NCBI GenBank assembly: GCA_902769525.1
Contig: CACXPG010000014.1
Coordinates: 1 to 47,646, forward strand
From: an uncultured Bacteroidia bacterium
GTDB lineage: Bacteria > Bacteroidota > Bacteroidia > Bacteroidales > UBA932
Length of the DNA stretch: 47,646 bases
Reading direction: 5' to 3'
The translations under genes and the position numbers were made by a program. A model generated the notes under the pieces. It was not told the DNA's origin, did not search any database, and saw nothing but the letters and a program-made list of their open reading frames with translations. Below are positions 1 through 8,029 of the stretch, in pieces (position 1 is the first letter of the stretch; each line of letters starts with the position of its first letter).

Positions 1-543
1 ATCTACCTGAAGGGCCTTGACAACCTAATCAATACGGCCCGTAGCAATAGGGTGGCCGTTGTCATCGGTGCTCAAGATAAGAGCCAACTGGTGAAAGACT
101 ATGACCAGAAGGAATCAGACGTTATCTTCAATACGGTAGGCAATGTCTTTGCCGGCGCCGTCAAAGGCGACACTGCAGAGAGCTTGAGCAAGTCCTTCGG
201 TAAGGTGGAACGGGAAATGCGCTCGTTCCAGGAGAGCGATACATCCGAGCATATCACATATTCATTCCAGCAGCGCGAGGTCCTGCCGCCCAATAAGATT
301 GAGGCGCTATCGCAGGGCACATTCTGCGGCTATGTGGCCGACAGCTGGAAACAGAAAGTCCATCCCAAGACCTTCTGCGGGGAAGTGAAAGCCGGAGATC
401 CACCCAAACACAATCTACCACTGCCACGCATTGTGGTGAACTTGAGTGACGAGGAGATAAAAGAAGAAGTCGAGAAGAATTATCAGAAAATTCATCTCGA
501 CATCGTCAATCTATTGTTCAAAGAACTGAACGATCCGGCTTAA
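1..543 (+). CDS. Type IV coupling protein C-terminus (TraG/MobC family), partial
   Basis: The frame is open from base 1, so the gene starts outside the window; about 180 C-terminal residues are visible. The segment GLDNLINTARSNRV, then GAQDKSQLVKDY, NTVGNVFAGAV and LSKSFGKV matches the C-terminal part of the RecA-like ATPase domain of TraG/TraD/MobC coupling proteins of Bacteroidetes conjugative and mobilizable elements. The Walker motifs would lie upstream. Family knowledge: these inner-membrane hexamers bring the relaxase-bound DNA strand to the type IV secretion channel. The stop overlaps by a few bases the stop of the convergent HTH gene. With the integrase at about 3 kb it shows that the left of the window is an integrative element. 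ICE versus mobilizable element cannot be decided from this end alone. Confidence 0.82.
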   Translation: MYLKGLDNLINTARSNRVAVVIGAQDKSQLVKDYDQKESDVIFNTVGNVFAGAVKGDTAESLSKSFGKVEREMRSFQESDTSEHITYSFQQREVLPPNKIEALSQGTFCGYVADSWKQKVHPKTFCGEVKAGDPPKHNLPLPRIVVNLSDEEIKEEVEKNYQKIHLDIVNLLFKELNDPA

Positions 544-1028
544 GCCTCCGCTTGTGTCTCCTCTTTGGGAAGCGGCTCCCATTTCCACACAAACTTATAT
601 CCCGCAGCTTCGGCCATTGCCTCCATATCAGACATCATACAAACGCCCTCACGAAGGCGGTAAACCATACCCGCACGGCTCATATTCACGCGTTTAGCCA
701 AATCGGGTATGCTCAGATTCTTATCGAAAAGGTAGCCGAGTATAGGTTTCAGACGATCACTGTGGAACGCTGTCATTGGCCTGAGGGCGCGACCGGAAGG
801 CTCAACTTCGCGGACGTTTTCCCAACTCCAGACAAACTTGTATCCGGCAGCCTGGGCCATGTCTTCCATATCCGAAATCAGGCAATCACCCACGCGTACA
901 CGGTATGCGACACCGTGACGGGACAGTTTCTTCTCGCAGCGGCGGCTCAGTTCCGCCATACTAATTCCTTGCTCAAACAAGTACCGCTTGATAGGGTCAA
1001 GACGGCCACCTTTCTTCTCCGTTTCCAT
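540..1028 (-). CDS. Tandem-domain helix-turn-helix regulator
   Basis: This 162-residue protein is an internal duplication. Residues about 10-70 and about 90-152 share the pattern LxPIxxYLF..x(I)S..(E/D)LA.R....R.GxxYRxRxG.C..SDME.MA.AAGYKFVW.WE. Each repeat looks like a small XRE/HTH-type DNA-binding unit ending in a YKFVW strand; I do not recognise a named family. One chain carrying two such units would suit binding of an inverted repeat, and a 10-bp inverted repeat lies just upstream (1087-1119). The start at 1028 is preceded by AGGAG eight bases upstream, an unusually clear ribosome binding site for this phylum. It is transcribed away from the Toprim gene and is probably an element regulator. 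Function is inferred. Confidence 0.7.
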   Translation of the reverse strand: METEKKGGRLDPIKRYLFEQGISMAELSRRCEKKLSRHGVAYRVRVGDCLISDMEDMAQAAGYKFVWSWENVREVEPSGRALRPMTAFHSDRLKPILGYLFDKNLSIPDLAKRVNMSRAGMVYRLREGVCMMSDMEAMAEAAGYKFVWKWEPLPKEETQAEA

Positions 1029-1029
1029 G

Positions 1030-1145
1030 TACTTCGCTCCTAATGGTTTTTGTATTTCTCATTATTTATACTGTCCTTTGCGGTAAGTATTGCGATACAT
1101 ATATTAATAATCGCAATACAAAATAGGGACAATACTTCGCTCCTA
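1030..1145. repeat. 13-bp direct repeat carrying the HTH gene's ribosome binding site
   Basis: TACTTCGCTCCTA occurs at 1030-1042 and again at 1133-1145. Read on the minus strand it contains AGGAG; the first copy is the ribosome binding site of the tandem-HTH gene. The second copy is followed by TTG rather than ATG. The duplication may be a remnant of the same event that doubled the protein's domain, or it may be a binding site. Confidence 0.6.
1087..1119. promoter_or_regulatory. Operator-like perfect 10-bp inverted repeat
   Basis: GTATTGCGAT (1087-1096) and ATCGCAATAC (1110-1119) are perfect reverse complements around a 13-bp AT-rich spacer. Outer bases extend the symmetry imperfectly (GTCC near 1073, GGGAC near 1126). 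The site lies between the divergent tandem-HTH gene and the Toprim gene, where an autoregulatory operator would be expected. Its role is inferred. Confidence 0.55.
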
Positions 1146-1240
1146 TGTCAAGATACCAAGAGTGCAATCACTGCGCTTTGGAACTTAACACGATACAAAG
1201 GTATGAAGAATTATTGAAAAAGTGTAGAAAAATTTAGAAA

Positions 1241-2167
1241 ATGTTTAGACAGGCTGAACTGAATATTCCGATAGAGCGTGTGGCCGAAGCCCTGGGTCTA
1301 AGGCCCGGGTTGGTGAAGGACATGTTCTACTCGCCGGAAAGGGATGAGTCCGAAGCATCCCTCCATATTAACCGTTCGAAGAATGTCTGGTACGACCACG
1401 GCTCGGGGAAGGGAGGAACGAATGCCGACCTTGTAATGCTCGTGAAACATTGCTCCAGACATGAGGCATATGAATTCCTCCGCTCACTGGAGCCTGCCAT
1501 TACCCGGGACCATGGAGTGAACCATGTCACGACTCCCGGACTGATCAAGACACTGGAGCCAGACAAATCGATTGAGATCAAGACAGTCAGACCCATACAG
1601 TGCTACTACCTGACCAAATACATCGCCAGCAGAAAGATTCCTTTGGATTTAGCCAAGGCGTACTGCAAGGAGGTTATCACTCATTCCACGACAAAAGGGA
1701 TGAACTTCACGCACATCGGATTCCCCAATAATTCTGGTGGATACTCGCTATCAACACCTACGGGATTCAAGGCAACGACCAAAGCTGACATCAGTACCTT
1801 CAACACGGAAGGCAAACTCTCAAAAGAACCAAGTTCAAAGAACGTCGCCGTTTTCGAAGGATTCTTTGACTTCCTGTCCTGGCAAGTGATGCAAGGCAGC
1901 AAGATACCCACTTGTGACATCGTTGTCCTTAATTCCGTAAACAATCTACACAGAGCCCTTAATTATATACGCGCGCATGAGAAAGCCACTTGCTTTCTGG
2001 ACAATGATGCCGCCGGAGAGAAGTGTTATCAAGGTGTCCGGGATATGATGAAGGGGAAAGAGACTGTTGATATGTCCGACCTGTATGGGGAGCATAAGGA
2101 TTTAAATGAGTTCCTGCAGGCCTCTCCTGGATATACACCTGATATGAAACTAACACCGCACCTATAA
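1241..2167 (+). CDS. Toprim-domain primase-like protein of a mobile element
   Basis: A 308-residue protein with a Toprim signature: VFEGFFDFLS (Glu206, Asp210) and FLDNDAAG (Asp254, Asp256). The N-terminal 90 residues contain WYDHGSGKGGTNADLVMLV, typical of the CHC2-like primase N-domain in Bacteroidetes mobilizable elements, but the zinc-binding cysteines of a classical CHC2 finger are not visible. Family knowledge: such proteins sit beside mobilization genes and are thought to prime the transferred strand or the excised circle. The stop overlaps the start of the next gene by one base (TAATG), which implies translational coupling. ATG is preceded only by an AT-rich leader without Shine-Dalgarno. 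Confidence 0.82.
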   Translation: MFRQAELNIPIERVAEALGLRPGLVKDMFYSPERDESEASLHINRSKNVWYDHGSGKGGTNADLVMLVKHCSRHEAYEFLRSLEPAITRDHGVNHVTTPGLIKTLEPDKSIEIKTVRPIQCYYLTKYIASRKIPLDLAKAYCKEVITHSTTKGMNFTHIGFPNNSGGYSLSTPTGFKATTKADISTFNTEGKLSKEPSSKNVAVFEGFFDFLSWQVMQGSKIPTCDIVVLNSVNNLHRALNYIRAHEKATCFLDNDAAGEKCYQGVRDMMKGKETVDMSDLYGEHKDLNEFLQASPGYTPDMKLTPHL

Positions 2168-2439
2168 TGAAAGAAGAATTGCTGATCTCTTTGCTCCAGC
2201 GCCTGAATAATGAGATTTCAGATTTGAAGCAGGCCCTGGCCGCATCTAAGCCGGTTTATACCAACGAAGAGCTTCGAGCCCTGCTCGGTGTTTCCGACAA
2301 AACCGTCAAGAAATGGAGGAATAGCGGGATGCTGGGCTATTCCCTGATTGGAGACATCTACCTGTATAGCAAAGAGGATGTCGAGAGATTCCTCAACGAC
2401 ATCCACCATAGCCCACAGGTATTCACTATCAGACGCTAA
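2167..2439 (+). CDS. Excisionase-like helix-turn-helix protein
   Basis: A 90-residue protein. Residues 1-25 are probably a short coiled coil (LLQRLNNEISDLKQAL). Residues 30-80 form an HTH_17/MerR-like unit: YTNEELRALLGVSDKTVKKW, then a wing-like YSLIGDIYLYSKEDVERFL. Proteins of this size and fold next to an integrase usually act as excisionases (recombination directionality factors) of Bacteroidetes integrative elements. It is coupled to the upstream Toprim gene by a one-base overlap, and its stop overlaps that of the convergent integrase. The role in excision is inferred from position; the fold is seen directly. Confidence 0.75.
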   Translation: MKEELLISLLQRLNNEISDLKQALAASKPVYTNEELRALLGVSDKTVKKWRNSGMLGYSLIGDIYLYSKEDVERFLNDIHHSPQVFTIRR

Positions 2440-3779
2440 AGGTCCCGGATGAATCTGGTTTCCGACTCAACTGTCTCCTTCAGGAACTCGGCGTAGGTTC
2501 TCTGCGTCGATGCAATTGTCGCATGTCCCAGAATCTTCGACAGAAGAAAGAGCGACATTCCTTTGTTAATGGCCATCACCGCAAAACTGTGTCGTGCCAC
2601 GTGCATCGTCAGGGGGAATTCAAAGCGCAGCGTCATCCTGGCCACATTCAGTGATGTGTTAAAGGTCTTATCCTTGGAATTCCTGTCCATGAAAAGACGT
2701 TTCTGATCTGTCAAGTCATAATCTTCCGGCAGCAGGTCAAAGACAAACTTCTCATTACGCCCATATCCTTTCCACCTTTCCAAGATTTCCATCGCCGAGT
2801 TGCCCAGAACTGGCAACACATCTGGGAGACGCTTGGTCTTGAACTGAACCTTTTTGATGACCTTGGCTTCCCAGTCAATATGTTTCCATTCGAGCGTCAT
2901 GATGTCTGAAAGCCGCAGCCCACAGGCGTAGAAAGCAAAGAACCACATATCCAGAATCTCTTTCGAACGAGGATTCTTACATTTAGACTGGTAGTCTTTC
3001 AGCTGCTCAATCTGTTCCGGCTTCAGATACCGGACATGCTCCACTACTTCCTCTTCCATATCCGGTTTATACTCCGTTTCGTGTGTTTCCAGATAATTAT
3101 CTACGATGGGTGCCGCCAGTTTGGTGTCGATAATGCCATAAAGAACAGCCTGCTTGATGGCAACGTAAAGGGGCACCAGCGTCTTGTTGACGGCCTCCTT
3201 GCTGGTATTCTTCAGCACGGTGAACCGGTATTGGACATACTCATCAAAGACATCCGCCCTCAAATCCTTCAAAGCAAACTTGGGAGTCTTCCTCCAGTGG
3301 ATCAGGAAGGTCTCGAACTGCTCGATAATCTTCTGCTTGTTGTACCACATGGAGTAGCCGTACTCCTTTTTCCCGTATTTCAGGTCATTGACCTTCTTGC
3401 AGTAGTCCACAAAACTGGTGTTCTTATTCACCACCTGGGTAGGAGACTCGTCCGGCAGGTCCCCTTTATGCGTAGGGTCGCCGCCGTTCAGGATGAAATT
3501 GAGAACAGTGAGATTCAGCTCACCTTCATAATCCATCAGACGGTTGTCAATGTCGCACTTGAAGTTCTGGAGAGCAAGGTTGATTCTTGACGCATTGGGA
3601 TGGGAAGCTTTCACACAGTTGTTCTCCTCATCCCAGGCAGTCGGAGGGATGTTGATCCCGGTGGAGCGCTTAGCGTAGCGCTGCAGGAAGTAGCGAATGT
3701 AAATGGTCGCCTCTCCTTTGGCGTTGGTTCTGTCCTCGATAAAGAATTTGCCGCGAGGAATCTTAGTTTGTGCTGGCAT
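2436..3779 (-). CDS. Tyrosine integrase of the mobile element
   Basis: A 447-residue site-specific recombinase with the three-part layout of Bacteroidetes element integrases: an N-terminal arm-binding region (about 1-100), a SAM-like core-binding domain (about 115-245) and a C-terminal catalytic domain. The catalytic set is complete: Arg289 in ACGLRLSD, His393 and Arg396 in HVARHS, His419 in ILGHA and Tyr429. It would integrate and excise the element by strand exchange at att sites. It lies at the right end of the element and reads inward. Its 5' flank holds candidate arm sites (3947-3982). There is no frameshift, so it is probably functional. Confidence 0.92.
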   Translation of the reverse strand: MPAQTKIPRGKFFIEDRTNAKGEATIYIRYFLQRYAKRSTGINIPPTAWDEENNCVKASHPNASRINLALQNFKCDIDNRLMDYEGELNLTVLNFILNGGDPTHKGDLPDESPTQVVNKNTSFVDYCKKVNDLKYGKKEYGYSMWYNKQKIIEQFETFLIHWRKTPKFALKDLRADVFDEYVQYRFTVLKNTSKEAVNKTLVPLYVAIKQAVLYGIIDTKLAAPIVDNYLETHETEYKPDMEEEVVEHVRYLKPEQIEQLKDYQSKCKNPRSKEILDMWFFAFYACGLRLSDIMTLEWKHIDWEAKVIKKVQFKTKRLPDVLPVLGNSAMEILERWKGYGRNEKFVFDLLPEDYDLTDQKRLFMDRNSKDKTFNTSLNVARMTLRFEFPLTMHVARHSFAVMAINKGMSLFLLSKILGHATIASTQRTYAEFLKETVESETRFIRDL

Positions 3780-3946
3780 AATGTCTACAGTTTACGTTAT
3801 ACATAAGTTACCTAAATTATGTCCTCTTTTTTGTCCTCATTTTACCCTCTTTTCTGAGGGTGGGGAGCAAGGTTTCAAACGTCTGCTTCCACATGGCGAA
3901 ATCGCCACTGCAGTGCGCTGGGAGCAACTATTACCGTTACAAAAAT

Positions 3947-3982
3947 GCGGTAACTTTTGCGGTAAGTTTTGCGGTAACTTTT
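3947..3982. repeat. Three tandem 12-bp repeats (iteron-like or integrase arm sites)
   Basis: Three contiguous in-phase copies of GCGGTAA(C/G)TTTT occupy 3947-3958, 3959-3970 and 3971-3982; the middle copy differs at one base. A related GCGGTAAGTATT occurs near 1080 in the HTH/Toprim intergenic region. Regular repeats 170-200 bases upstream of an integrase gene are typical of arm-type binding sites; a replication-initiator binding role is an alternative. Confidence 0.6.
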
Positions 3983-4017
3983 GATTCCGTAAATGGCCGT
4001 AGAATGCCTTAAAAGGA

Positions 4018-4050
4018 CATCGGGCACGGTCGTAAAAACCGTACCCGATG
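4018..4050 (-). terminator. Hairpin downstream of DUF2795 gene
   Basis: CATCGGGCACGGT and ACCGTACCCGATG form a 13-bp stem with one mismatch and a 7-base loop. On the minus strand it follows the DUF2795 stop by about 35 bases and is followed by a short CCTTTT run, so it probably ends that transcript. Confidence 0.55.
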
Positions 4051-4084
4051 CGCTTAATTTGCTTATTATCAGGTAGTTAAACCC

Positions 4085-4306
4085 CTAATATTCTTCCTCG
4101 TTGAAGAAGAAATCCTCTTTGCTCGGATAATCCGGCCATAAATCTTCAATGCTGTCGAACACTTCTTCTTCGTCCTCGATGTCGTTAAGGTTTTCAATAA
4201 CCTCGTCCGGAGCGCCGGAACGGACAGCATAGTCCAGCAATTCACTTTTGGTAGCTGGCCAAGGTGCATCCTCAAGTTTGGATGCGAGCTCTAATGTCCA
4301 ATACAT
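4085..4306 (-). CDS. DUF2795 domain-containing protein
   Basis: A 73-residue acidic protein beginning MYWTLELASKLEDAPWPAT and ending in a DLWPDYPSKEDFFFNEEEY-type tail. This is the very conserved short DUF2795 protein of Bacteroidales, whose function is unknown. The pattern of a helical N-half (SELLDYAVRSGAPDEVIENL) and an Asp/Glu-rich C-half is complete, so length and start are secure. A Bacteroidetes-type promoter lies upstream and a hairpin downstream, so it is probably monocistronic. Confidence 0.88.
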   Translation of the reverse strand: MYWTLELASKLEDAPWPATKSELLDYAVRSGAPDEVIENLNDIEDEEEVFDSIEDLWPDYPSKEDFFFNEEEY

Positions 4307-4368
4307 CTTTCTATCAAATTAACTAGAGTCAACAGCCCTTGTGAGACTATCTCCTCTGAAATGGGCTG

Positions 4369-4397
4369 CAAATATAATAACATTTTCTATTCTGCAA
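4369..4397 (-). promoter_or_regulatory. Bacteroidetes-type promoter for DUF2795 gene
   Basis: On the minus strand a -7 box TATATTTG (4369-4376) follows a TTGC element (4394-4397) with a 17-base spacer, about 60 bases upstream of the DUF2795 start. Confidence 0.5.
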
Positions 4398-4406
4398 TCA
4401 TTTTTT

Positions 4407-4985
4407 TTACGGCAGCCAGAATTCTTCCGCCGTGCTGGTGATTGCACAGAAAAATCGTGCCAAAGTGAACAGATAGTCACTCAGGCGGTTGATGTATGTT
4501 TTGCACTTGACCAGATTCTCTTCAAGGTTGGGGTCTGTAGAGTGAATGTTCACGCAGCGCCTCTCCACTCTGCGGCATACGGTTCTGGCTACGTGGCACA
4601 GCGCGGCCTGGCGCGGTCTTCCCGGAATGACAAAGGCCTTTTGAGGGGGCATCTGGCCTGTCATTTCGTCTATGCCTTTTTCAAGGAATTCGGTCTCAGA
4701 CTCCTCCATTGGCTTGAGCTGCTTGCCGGTACCTTCTTCCGGCATAGCCAGAAATGCCGAAACGCACATAAGCGTCTGCTGGATTCTGAGTATGTCTTTG
4801 CGGATTTTGGTGGCCATCCCTGCCGTGTTGGCAGGGTTCTCGCTCTCGGCGACTATAAGCCCCAGATATGCAATAAGCTCGTCGGCGTCTCCGTAGGCCT
4901 CTACTCTAGGGTCGTTCTTGAATACTCTTTTTCCTCCGACCAGTGAGGTTGTTCCTTTGTCGCCTGTCTTGGTATAAATCTTCAT
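4407..4985 (-). CDS. pduO: ATP:cob(I)alamin adenosyltransferase, PduO type
   Basis: Transfers the 5'-deoxyadenosyl group of ATP to cob(I)alamin to make adenosylcobalamin, the cofactor of methylmalonyl-CoA mutase (mutAB, about 27 kb away in this window). The ATG at 4985 is chosen because the protein then starts MKIYTKTGDKGTTSLVGGKR, the family's N-terminal ATP-binding loop; the longer frame adds 26 non-homologous residues. Further signatures are YGDADELIAYLG, the CRRVERRCV helix and the C-terminal NRLSDYLFTLAR. Its 192 residues match the family length. It is last in the minus-strand run folE-mqnB-ABC ATPase-pduO, 31 bases after the ATPase stop. Confidence 0.92.
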   Translation of the reverse strand: MKIYTKTGDKGTTSLVGGKRVFKNDPRVEAYGDADELIAYLGLIVAESENPANTAGMATKIRKDILRIQQTLMCVSAFLAMPEEGTGKQLKPMEESETEFLEKGIDEMTGQMPPQKAFVIPGRPRQAALCHVARTVCRRVERRCVNIHSTDPNLEENLVKCKTYINRLSDYLFTLARFFCAITSTAEEFWLP

Positions 4986-5016
4986 TGTATGTAGTCTGGA
5001 TTGTTTGTGTCTTGTT

Positions 5017-5751
5017 CTATCCCTGGATTTGTGAGAGTGTAGGGTGTGGGTTGACTGTGTCACTCTCGATTTTTCCGTCGCGAAGCCTTACGATTCTTCT
5101 GGCAAACTTGGAAATGTCTTCCTCGTGGGTGACAATGATGATGGTGTTGCCCTGGCGGTAGATCTTCTCGAAGATGTTCATGATCTCGACAGAAGTCTTG
5201 GTGTCGAGGTTGCCGGTAGGCTCGTCGGCCAGAATGATGGTGGGATTGTTGATTATGGCTCTGGCGATGGCCACTCTCTGTCTCTGTCCGCCGGACAGCT
5301 CGCTTGGCTTGTGGTCTTTTCTGTCGGAAAGCCCCACGGTATCCAATGCCTTGTCGGCCAGGCTGGTCCTTTCCTTGATAGGGGTGCCGCAGTAAATCAG
5401 CGGCAAGGCCACGTTCTCAAGAGCGCTGTATCGCGGAAGCAGGTTGAAGGACTGGAAAACAAAGCCGATCTGCCTGTTCCTGACCTCGGCCAGTTGACTG
5501 TCTTCCATCTGGCTTACATCCGTCCCTCCCAGCACATACCTTCCGGATGTCGGGGTGTCCAGGCATCCGAGAATGTTCATCATAGTGGACTTTCCGCTGC
5601 CGGAAGGCCCCATTATGGCTATGTAGTCGTTCTTGTTGATAGACAGTGACACTCCGTCCAGCGCATTGACTTTCTGCGACCCCAGAATGTATGTCTTGTG
5701 AAGGTCCTCAATTCTGATAACCTCTGTCTGTCTGCTTGTCTTTTCTTCCAT
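5017..5751 (-). CDS. ABC transporter ATP-binding protein, LolD/MacB-like
   Basis: A 244-residue ABC ATPase with Walker [10 protein letters not shown] (about residue 50), the Q-loop [18 protein letters not shown], signature [14 protein letters not shown], Walker [13 protein letters not shown] and H-loop VTHEED. The FNLLPxxSALENV and PTGNLD context is that of the LolD/MacB/FtsE subgroup, which powers mechanotransmission-type permeases that move lipoproteins or drugs. No FtsX/MacB-type permease lies next to it, so it is an orphan ATPase here and its partner must be elsewhere. Transcribed with mqnB (42 bases upstream) and the adenosyltransferase. Confidence 0.9.
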   Translation of the reverse strand: MEEKTSRQTEVIRIEDLHKTYILGSQKVNALDGVSLSINKNDYIAIMGPSGSGKSTMMNILGCLDTPTSGRYVLGGTDVSQMEDSQLAEVRNRQIGFVFQSFNLLPRYSALENVALPLIYCGTPIKERTSLADKALDTVGLSDRKDHKPSELSGGQRQRVAIARAIINNPTIILADEPTGNLDTKTSVEIMNIFEKIYRQGNTIIIVTHEEDISKFARRIVRLRDGKIESDTVNPHPTLSQIQG

Positions 5752-5793
5752 ATCTCCTTCTCTGTGTTTGCCAGACTTCCGGGCTTTTGGTTA

Positions 5794-6510
5794 TTATAAT
5801 TGCGCCAGGCCTTTGTGCTGGTTCTCGGCCAGCTGGCGGAAGAATTCCTTCATAGCTTCCTTGAGGGCATCCAGCGCCTTGGGGGTTTCCCACTTGGCGG
5901 GGTCTTCTTCTCCGACTTTGTTGGACACTGTCCTTATCTGGATGAACTTTACATATTCGTTCAGGCAGACATAGAAGAATCCTGCTCCTTCCATAGTCTC
6001 AATTTGAGGGGAATACTTTGAAACCATCTGAGAACAAACTTTCTCTTCTCCGGAGATTGTCTGTACGGTCACGCCGACAGCTTTCTTGTAAGTGTTGGCT
6101 ATATCGTTGAAATAAGAAGGCAGCGGAAGCATTTCCAGAGCTCCGTCTTTGAATGGGAACAGGTTGGAATCCAGTGTCTTGGAGTCAAACAGTGTCAGAA
6201 ATCCGGATGCGGTCATGAATCCCAGGTCTCCAAAATGCTCCTTCTCCACAAGGGCGGTGCTGCCGACAGGGAACTTTTCAAGGTCATAGCTTCCGGCAAT
6301 GCCGATGTTAACGGCAAGCGCGTATCCGGCTCCCTCGGCTTCGGCCTCAACGAGTTTCTTTGTCAGGCGGTAGCAGGTGGAGGTGGTTCCTATACCGGTC
6401 AGCATAAAATCCACCTGGACTTTCCCTACAATCTTGCTTTCATAGAGCCTGAGCGCCTGGATTGCGCAATCCAGTTCTTCCTGTTCGGCCGAGCAAATCA
6501 AAATTCTCAT
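5794..6510 (-). CDS. mqnB: Futalosine hydrolase
   Basis: A 238-residue nucleoside phosphorylase-fold protein. Evidence: the N-terminal MRILICSAEQEELD, the glycine-rich GIGTTSTCYRL and NIGIAGSY motifs, and the C-terminal ETMEGAGFFYVC, the ribose-binding Met-Glu segment of the PNP/MTAN superfamily. The size and the EGAGFFYVCL context match MqnB, which hydrolyses futalosine to dehypoxanthine futalosine in the futalosine route to menaquinone. This suggests respiratory quinone synthesis by that route, but no other mqn gene lies in the window. It follows folE by 26 bases on the same strand. Confidence 0.85.
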   Translation of the reverse strand: MRILICSAEQEELDCAIQALRLYESKIVGKVQVDFMLTGIGTTSTCYRLTKKLVEAEAEGAGYALAVNIGIAGSYDLEKFPVGSTALVEKEHFGDLGFMTASGFLTLFDSKTLDSNLFPFKDGALEMLPLPSYFNDIANTYKKAVGVTVQTISGEEKVCSQMVSKYSPQIETMEGAGFFYVCLNEYVKFIQIRTVSNKVGEEDPAKWETPKALDALKEAMKEFFRQLAENQHKGLAQL

Positions 6511-6536
6511 ATTCTTTGGTTTTCAGCGATTTTCTT

Positions 6537-7136
6537 TTAGTGCAGCGGCGAACCTATCAGCCGGAGGAACTCTTCCCTGGTCTTGCGGTTGTTCAGGAAC
6601 GCTCCGGTAAATGCGGAAGTGGTGGTTACCGAGTTCTGTTTCTGGACCCCTCTGATCTGCATGCACATGTGGGCGGCCTCGATTACCACGGCCACTCCAA
6701 GCGGCTTGAGTGTCTTCTGTATGCAGTCTCTGATCTGCACCGTGAGCCTTTCCTGAACCTGGAGGCGGCGGGCGAAAGCGTCCACCACTCTTGGAATCTT
6801 GCTCAGTCCGGTGATGAACCCGTTTGGAATGTAGGCAACGTGCGCCTTTCCGTAGAACGGCAGCATGTGGTGCTCGCACATTGAGTAGAGCTCAATGTCC
6901 TTTACCAGGACCATCTGCTGATATTCCTCCTTGAACATCGCGGACTTGAGGATTGCCACAGGGTCAATCTGGTACCCTTGAGTGAGGAACTGCATGCTCT
7001 TGGCGACTCTTTCGGGAGTCTTGAGCAGTCCTTCTCTGGAAGGGTCTTCAGAAAGCAGTTTCAATATCTGTTTGTAATGTTCGGCGAGTTTCTGGGTAGT
7101 CTCGGGCGTGAACAGTTCCTTCTTCTTGTATGTCAT
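6537..7136 (-). CDS. folE: GTP cyclohydrolase I
   Basis: Converts GTP to 7,8-dihydroneopterin triphosphate, the first step towards tetrahydrofolate. The 199-residue protein has the full family signature: zinc ligands Cys87 and His90 in [19 protein letters not shown] and Cys158 in [11 protein letters not shown], the [20 protein letters not shown] block, and a C-terminal TREEFLRLI. It is first in the minus-strand run with mqnB, the ABC ATPase and pduO. A single transcript is likely because the gaps are 26-42 bases. No clear -7 box was found upstream. Confidence 0.96.
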   Translation of the reverse strand: MTYKKKELFTPETTQKLAEHYKQILKLLSEDPSREGLLKTPERVAKSMQFLTQGYQIDPVAILKSAMFKEEYQQMVLVKDIELYSMCEHHMLPFYGKAHVAYIPNGFITGLSKIPRVVDAFARRLQVQERLTVQIRDCIQKTLKPLGVAVVIEAAHMCMQIRGVQKQNSVTTTSAFTGAFLNNRKTREEFLRLIGSPLH

Positions 7137-7192
7137 ATAGCTCAGCGACTTTTTCTAACAGGGCACTAAGTTAATAAAAATAATAAAAGTAT

Positions 7193-7200
7193 TACCTTTG
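7193..7200 (+). promoter_or_regulatory. -7 element of the two-component operon
   Basis: TACCTTTG fits TAnnTTTG and lies about 40 bases upstream of the response-regulator ATG. The -33 position (7170-7173, GTTA) is a poor match. Confidence 0.5.
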
Positions 7201-7240
7201 TCAAGCATTGGGCCCGACAAGCCAGGGCTATGCACGTGTT

Positions 7241-8029
7241 ATGGAAGAAGCAAAATACAAAGCGAAAATTCTGGTCGTGGACGACGAGGAAGACATCTGT
7301 GAAATCCTCCAGTACAATCTTGAGAAGGCCGGTTATCAGGTTAAATGTGTACTTGGGGCGGAGGAAGCCCTGTCGTTGTTTTCATCCGAGAGATTCGACC
7401 TTTTGCTTCTGGACATAATGCTTGGCGGAATCAGCGGATTGAAACTGGCAAAACTGCTCCGTGAAGACTACAAGAGCACAGTCCCGATTATCTTCGTGAC
7501 TGCCCTGGACACGGAAGACGACATTCTGAAAGGTTTCTCCACCGGAGGGGACGACTACATTTCCAAACCTTTCTCGGTTAACGAAGTGGTTGCAAGGGTG
7601 GGGGCTGTCCTGGCCCGCTCGGGAAGGATTGTCAAGGCAGATGTTTCTGCATCTTCACCCACCTGGAAAAGAGCCGCGTCTCCTAATGCCAAGGCAGAGG
7701 AGCCGGCACCTTCCGCACCGGCTGAGGAGAAGACCAGGTTTGAATTCGGGATACTCTCCATAGACTCTGTGGAGAACCGGGTTCAGGTTGGCGGACAGGA
7801 CGTTATGCTTACCAGAAAGGAAATGGAGATTCTGCTTCTTCTGGCCCGCTCGGCCGGGAAACTGTTCTCGAGAGAGGACATCCTCCAGAAGGTCTGGAAA
7901 AACGACGGGTTTGTCCTCCAGAGGACGGTGGATGTCCATATCGCGAGACTCCGCAAGAAACTCGGGGCGGCCGGTGAACTTATCCAGAACCGCTCCGGCT
8001 TCGGCTACTGCATCCATTCTCAGGACTAA
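7241..8029 (+). CDS. Response regulator, OmpR/PhoB family
   Basis: A receiver domain at residues 8-125 with acidic pocket Asp14/Asp15, phospho-acceptor Asp58 (LLLLDIML), conserved Thr in FVTALD and Lys in ISKPFS. A linker rich in Ala/Pro/Glu (about 135-170) follows, then a winged-helix Trans_reg_C domain (LTRKEMEILLLLARSAGKLF to NRSGFGYCI). ATG at 7241 is preferred to the TTG at 7208, because homologous receiver sequence starts just after it and the -7 box would leave a leader of about 35 bases. The stop overlaps the kinase start by one base (TAATG), so the pair is translationally coupled. The signal and targets are unknown. Confidence 0.93.
   Translation: MEEAKYKAKILVVDDEEDICEILQYNLEKAGYQVKCVLGAEEALSLFSSERFDLLLLDIMLGGISGLKLAKLLREDYKSTVPIIFVTALDTEDDILKGFSTGGDDYISKPFSVNEVVARVGAVLARSGRIVKADVSASSPTWKRAASPNAKAEEPAPSAPAEEKTRFEFGILSIDSVENRVQVGGQDVMLTRKEMEILLLLARSAGKLFSREDILQKVWKNDGFVLQRTVDVHIARLRKKLGAAGELIQNRSGFGYCIHSQD

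Larger units (their letters stand above)
3780..4084. other. Non-coding element end between integrase and chromosome
   Basis: A stretch of about 305 bases without a supported gene. It contains the integrase 5' flank, two TGTCCTC copies near 3820-3840, a small hairpin ACCCTC/GAGGGT (3844-3861), three 12-bp direct repeats (3947-3982) and a 13-bp stem hairpin (4018-4050). The next gene, DUF2795, is chromosomal, so the right attachment site most probably lies inside this stretch. The exact crossover cannot be placed because the left end is outside the window. Confidence 0.55.

Noticed and set aside
3947..3982. CRISPR-like repeats
   Set aside because: The 12-bp units are contiguous without spacers and no cas genes are present.
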